The notes beneath the pieces are model-generated. The model did no database searches, was not told the DNA's origin, and was given only the letters and a program-made list of their open reading frames with translations. Both the position numbers and the translations under genes were made by a program. From NCBI GenBank assembly GCA_030248215.1, contig JASANG010002156.1, positions 62,001 to 126,000 of the forward strand: a DNA stretch of 64,000 bases. Direction: 5' to 3'. This document shows positions 62,201 through 64,000 of this stretch, piece after piece (the stretch's first letter is position 1; each line of letters opens with the position of its first letter). This DNA comes from Enoplolaimus lenunculus. Its lineage: Eukaryota; Nematoda; Enoplea; Enoplida; Thoracostomopsidae.

Positions 62201-64000
62201 AGAGCCGTCACGCTGGATTACGAAGCAAGTAGAACCTATTTGCGCAATCGACTCAAATAGATGTTTGGATTTTAGCGGACAACTTCAGAGTAGATCTGTA
62301 AGTGGTTATATTGCGGCTGATGGTAATACTTCTGTTACAAGAATGTCGGCAGAGCCTGCATGCAGTATGAACAGAATTGGTAGTTTTGTGGAACCAGTAC
62401 CGCTCAAATGTGACGTTTCCCAGCCTCCGAGGAGTTGTAATTCTCTAACGAAAATCCCAAGCGCTGTCAGATGTGGTGCAGGTTGTAGTACAACCAATGT
62501 TCAGAGCTCTAAACAAACAGAATCTACAAGCTCTGCAGCCAGTCATAGAGGTCATGTGAGCTGTGACGAGGCAATATTGGACGTGATTGAATCTGTTTCA
62601 GCGGCGGTACGAAGGAGAAATGATACATCTGAAGACATGCATAGCGGTAGGTTCAGACCTGAAATTTAACTATTTATTTGAAAATGTTTGACTTGTTTAT
62701 GTCATTTACGTTATTGAACCTATCTGCTTTTTAAACATATGCATACAGTTTTGAAAAAGCCGAATCTAGCGGAGCATGGAAACACCTCTTTGTGTGTTTG
62801 AAATTAAGTTGGAACAGACAAGTCAAGTAGGCATATCTAACCGCTGCAGTTTTAATATTATTCAATACTTCTGCCTAATAAAGGGAAGTATCGAAGTTAA
62901 CGTTTGGATTCAAAATCTGAGTATGTTTTTATTTAAGAGGTCAAACAGTTAGAAGTCAACAAATCAAACGTTGTCAAGGGAGTCCCCAATGAAATCAGCT
63001 CAGTAAATGGCGAAGCAGAGTCAATGCGTGGTTGCAACTCAGATCTGCAGATATTCAACCATTTGAATTGTCAAGCGCAGCAACAACATGAGCAGCAACA
63101 GCAGCAAAAACACCACTACTACCACCACCAACAACAACAGGAGCAGCAAGTTGTTCACGACGAACTATTAGATGAAGCTAGAGGTGACCGTGCTACGCGT
63201 CCTGAAATTCTATTTGCTAATTTACGGCTACCGCACCTACGCAATGTCATACCTCAGTGGTCGGAACGTATCGCAGCAATACGCAGTGCATGGGCGTCAG
63301 TCCCGCATGTTGAGCGTATACAGTTTGTTACGCTCGCTCGTGAAAATTATGCCGCTTTTATAGCATCTTCTGGGCTAACGACGACTAGCCCTCATGACCT
63401 TAAGCCGCAGCAGCAGCAGCAAGAACAACAATTTTTCCTTCAGCAACAGATGTTACAACAACAACACCTGTACATGCCTCGAGTTTCTCCGCAGCGAACA
63501 ATTGGACCTCAGTTTCTGGGATCGAGCTGCATCGGTACAAACGTCGCCCAACAACAACAACAACAGCAGCAGCAGCAGCAATATTTCCTTCGGCAACAGA
63601 TGTTACAGCAGCAGCAGCACCAGCTCCACAACCACCACCACCACCAACAACAACAACATTTTGTTCAACAGCAGATGTTACAGCAACAGCAACTAATGCA
63701 ACAACAGCTTCAACGACAAGAGCAACAACAACAACAGCAGCAGCAGCAGCTTATACACGACGAAATATTAGATGAAGCAAGGGGCGACCGTGCGACGCGA
63801 CCAGAAATTTTATTCGCTAATTTACGGCTACCGCACCTACGTAACGTGAAGCCTCAATGGATGGAACGTATTGCAGAAATACGTAGTGCTTGGGAGTCGC
63901 TCTCTCATGTTGAACGCATACCGTTTGTCACGCTTGCTCGTGAAAATTACGCCGCTTTTGTTGCATCTTCTGGGCCTACAAGGGCAAACACTAGCTCTAA
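41527..64000 (+). CDS. KMT2C/D: KMT2C/D-type (MLL3/4) histone H3K4 methyltransferase, 22 exons, C-terminus beyond window
   Basis: Exons: 41527-41764, 42307-42352, 42744-42854, 43468-43532, 43833-44050, 44423-44480, 44696-44876, 45313-45427, 47108-47298, 48027-48607, 48969-49042, 49395-49622, 50627-50803, 51431-51535, 52035-52216, 53551-53715, 54299-54435, 58314-59818, 60002-60349, 61046-61163, 61822-62646, 62938->64000; all phases agree (about 2243 codons). Domains in order: extended PHD (CWAHERCARWSEG...CGLAVGAF...FLCPEH), three PHD fingers, a Ser/Gly-rich linker, a second cluster of three PHDs (DMCVSCGSFGKGAEG; CDDCDLPYHTYCLDPPL; KCGPCASLETCPLC), then the LEETYPAYIL-ESFFG motif, poly-Gln tracts and two HMG boxes. 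The PHD/HMG order and the YPAY motif match KMT2C/D (COMPASS-like enhancer H3K4 monomethylase), not KMT2A/B. FYR and SET lie downstream. The true start may be in an upstream exon: TCTAATTCAG at 41530-41539 is a possible acceptor. Confidence 0.93.
42106..42161. repeat. 28-bp tandem duplication in KMT2C/D intron 1
   Basis: TGCGGAGCGCGCAGTGAAGG plus AAAATATA occurs at 42106-42133 and 42134-42161 without difference. Its GC-rich half contrasts with the surrounding AT-rich DNA. Confidence 0.9.
46159..46330. mobile_element. Short hAT-like MITE copy in KMT2C/D intron 8
   Basis: It runs from CAGGGTGTAAACGGAATTTC to GTTTCGTTTTGCACTCTT, 172 bp. Flanks GTAAATAT and CTAAGTAT agree at 6 of 8 bases. Confidence 0.5.
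46475..46736. mobile_element. hAT-like MITE, TAGGGAT-GCCG family, with perfect target duplication
   Basis: Its ends are TAGGGATATGCCG and CGGCACACCCGTA, with exact 8-bp flanks TGCAAAAG (46467-46474, 46737-46744). The host sequence without the insert is seen in a paralogous repeat at about 40395-40420 (GCAAAAGTTTATGTTTACTG). Inside, AGCATRGTATACTAAAGTTG is doubled. Relatives without clear ends: about 20265-20520, 28465-29100 and 43130-43360. Confidence 0.82.
50077..50161. mobile_element. Very short CAGGATGCA...GTACCCTG MITE
   Basis: 85 bp from CAGGATGCAGTCGGAATTCT to TCCCGGTTGTACCCTG. Flanks GTATGTAC and, read across the later insertion, GTGTGTAT agree at 6 of 8. Its right tip was the target of the element at 50165. 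Confidence 0.6.
50165..50588. mobile_element. hAT-like MITE (424 bp) inserted in the tip of a neighbouring MITE
   Basis: It runs from CAGGGTACAAAGCGGAACTG to GGAATTCTTATTGTACCCTG, with perfect 8-bp flanks CCCTGGTG (50157-50164, 50589-50596). The left flank is the last five bases of the MITE at 50077-50161 plus three more. The interior is the reverse complement of the 28653 and 56346 copies. It lies in KMT2C/D intron 12. Confidence 0.88.
50851..50980. mobile_element. GCGTTATACTT-family small element in KMT2C/D intron 13
   Basis: GTGGCGTTATACTTTTTAGT at the left, a GC-rich core (GCGGCGCTGTCGGTCGCCGT, GATGACGGATGGCGTCGACT) and AAGTATTGCGTCATCC at the right follow the 14332 element. Confidence 0.55.
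51431..54435 (+). other. KMT2C/D second PHD cluster (PHD5-7)
   Basis: Exon 14: MCVSCG, LLACAQCGQCYHPYC. Exon 15: WRCLECLMCEGCC, LLLCDDCDLPYHTYCLDPPL, AWRCRW. Exon 16: CAECVWCGARDPG, KCGPCASLETCPLC, IIQCYKCKR. Exon 17: HGTCSG, WMCVYCRP. All three fingers keep their C4HC3 ligands and closely follow vertebrate KMT2C PHD5-7. Exon borders fall inside each finger. Confidence 0.92.
52240..52343. mobile_element. GCGTTATACTT-family small element in KMT2C/D intron 15
   Basis: GTTGTCCTATACTTGCCG at the left and AAAAAGTATAGCGTTACGC at the right are imperfect inverse ends around a GC-rich core. It starts about 20 bases past the exon 15 donor. Confidence 0.55.
54721..55401 (+). mobile_element. 681-bp hAT-like non-autonomous element
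   Basis: Its ends are CAGGGTTGTTGACCGGAAAA and TTTCCGGAAAAAACAACCCTG (last 20 quoted in part), with perfect 8-bp flanks GTTTGAAT (54713-54720, 55402-55409). Subterminal TTTTTTCCATTTTT and AAAAATGGAAAAA runs face each other. It is the same family as 34224-35008 in opposite orientation. It lies in KMT2C/D intron 17. Confidence 0.88.
55683..56043. mobile_element. CAGGGTGGCA-family MITE, full length
   Basis: 361 bp from CAGGGTGGCACCGAATCC to TTTTGTTGCCACACTG. Subterminal GAATCC/GGATCC words recur inversely. The flanks share only GTT, so the target duplication is not secure. The right half matches the truncated copy at 33139. Confidence 0.65.
56127..56715. mobile_element. Two abutting, opposed copies of the CAGGGTGCAA MITE
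   Basis: 56127-56345 starts CAGTGTGCAAAGCGGAACTG and follows the 50165 orientation but is cut short. At 56346 a copy in the 28653 orientation begins (CAGGGTGCAACCGAAATTCC) and runs to a decayed end near 56715. Shared words include GGTGTCTGTTGGCTGGCAA and, inverted, TTGCCAGCTAACAAACACC. Confidence 0.6.
57350..57722. mobile_element. CAGGGTGCAA-family MITE copy with an internal insertion
   Basis: GGTTTTGTAAAGCTAGACTAC and CTCATCGAAAACAATTT match the 50165 interior. They are separated by about 160 bases bounded by TGCTAAGCGCCAATTG and TGCTAAGCGACAACTG, apparently a second insert. The right end GGAATTCCGGTTGCACCCTA is clear. Confidence 0.55.
58314..59818 (+). other. KMT2C/D exon 18 with three poly-Gln tracts
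   Basis: This 1505-base exon encodes poly-Gln at about 58710-58767, 59138-59208 and 59548-59598, written in CAG/CAA mixtures. It holds the first copy of the IESVSAAVR motif (58808-58834), an Arg/Gly patch (RGRGSRGGIKIGVGGF) matching the family's IGGFMVR region, and ends with RRSELEETYPAYIL. Confidence 0.85.
60395..60562. mobile_element. Candidate GTAGCCAGG-type MITE
   Basis: GGGCCTAACCAGGGTTCTGG on the left and GGCCCTCTCTGGCTACACC on the right are imperfect inverse ends in KMT2C/D intron 19. A similar element follows at 61185. Confidence 0.4.
61185..61323. mobile_element. GGGCGTAGCCAGG-type MITE
   Basis: 139 bp from GGGCGTAGCCAGGATTTT to CCATCCACCCTGGCTAGGC. This terminus is common among invertebrate DNA elements. 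It lies about 20 bases past the exon 20 donor; no target duplication was seen. Confidence 0.5.
61655..61790. mobile_element. Degraded GACGG-core small element in KMT2C/D intron 20
   Basis: A GC-rich core (GGTATCCTAC, GATACCGCAT, GATGACGAGGGACAATGACG) is followed by AAAAAGTATAGATCCACT, the right end of the GCGCTATACTT family, only about 30 bases before the exon 21 acceptor. Confidence 0.4.
63156..63974 (+). other. Tandemly duplicated KMT2C/D HMG box with Gln-rich spacer
   Basis: Module 1 (63156-63374) and module 2 (63756-63974) are exactly 600 bases apart and each encodes about 73 residues. Shared features: HDE-LLDEARGDRATRPEI, LFANLRLPHLRNV, PQW-ERIA-IRSAW, HVERI-FVTLARENYAAF. They align with the single HMG box of vertebrate KMT2C (PVLYTNINFPNLKEEFPDW...ARDNRAALR). 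Codons differ mainly at third positions, so both copies look constrained. Between them, three FxLQQQMLQQQ-like phrases and His/Gln runs repeat. Confidence 0.88.

Overview
The window is eukaryotic, from an animal. Coding sequence is split into many short exons with GT-AG borders, and almost all acceptors are short (TTTTCAG, TTTTAG). Three points favour a nematode: an innexin with the nematode-type EQYTENYCW signature in its first extracellular loop, an ATG two bases after a TTTCAG acceptor (typical of trans-spliced nematode genes), and interstitial TTAGGC hexamers. The species cannot be named. The long repeat-filled introns are unlike Caenorhabditis and fit a larger-genome (for example enoplean) nematode; this is inference.

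Layout. 1-5150 (+): last seven exons of a lysosomal ClC-7-type chloride/proton antiporter. 5151-10508: repeats, with one weak candidate exon. 10509-12276 (+): two exons of an unrecognised Asn/Ser-rich protein, open at both ends. 13136-16706 (+): a complete four-exon innexin with a long poly-Asn insert. 16707-25165: repeat-rich DNA, including a 1.9-kb tandem array between inverted ends. 25166-32501 (-): twelve exons of the translation termination GTPase eRF3, lacking only the extreme N-terminus. 32502-41526: intergenic or first-intron DNA with many small transposons, a SINE-like cluster and an unusual hairpin array. 41527-64000 (+): 22 exons of a KMT2C/D (MLL3/4) histone H3K4 methyltransferase. 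It covers the N-terminal PHD clusters through the HMG-box region and runs off the window before the FYR and SET domains. eRF3 and KMT2C/D are divergently transcribed.

I joined the exons by reading frame, splice-site phase and recalled family sequence. In ClC-7, innexin, eRF3 and KMT2C/D every internal junction is phase-consistent.

The noncoding DNA is dominated by small non-autonomous DNA transposons. Several have 8-bp target duplications typical of hAT elements, and in two clear cases one element sits exactly across the terminus of another. The items most worth a second look are the tandemly duplicated KMT2C/D HMG box, a repeated 14-residue motif in two KMT2C/D exons, the periodic CTAAC-GGG-GTTAG hairpins near 39.2 kb, the end-targeted nested elements, and a roughly 36-bp dispersed motif that abuts two KMT2C/D splice acceptors.
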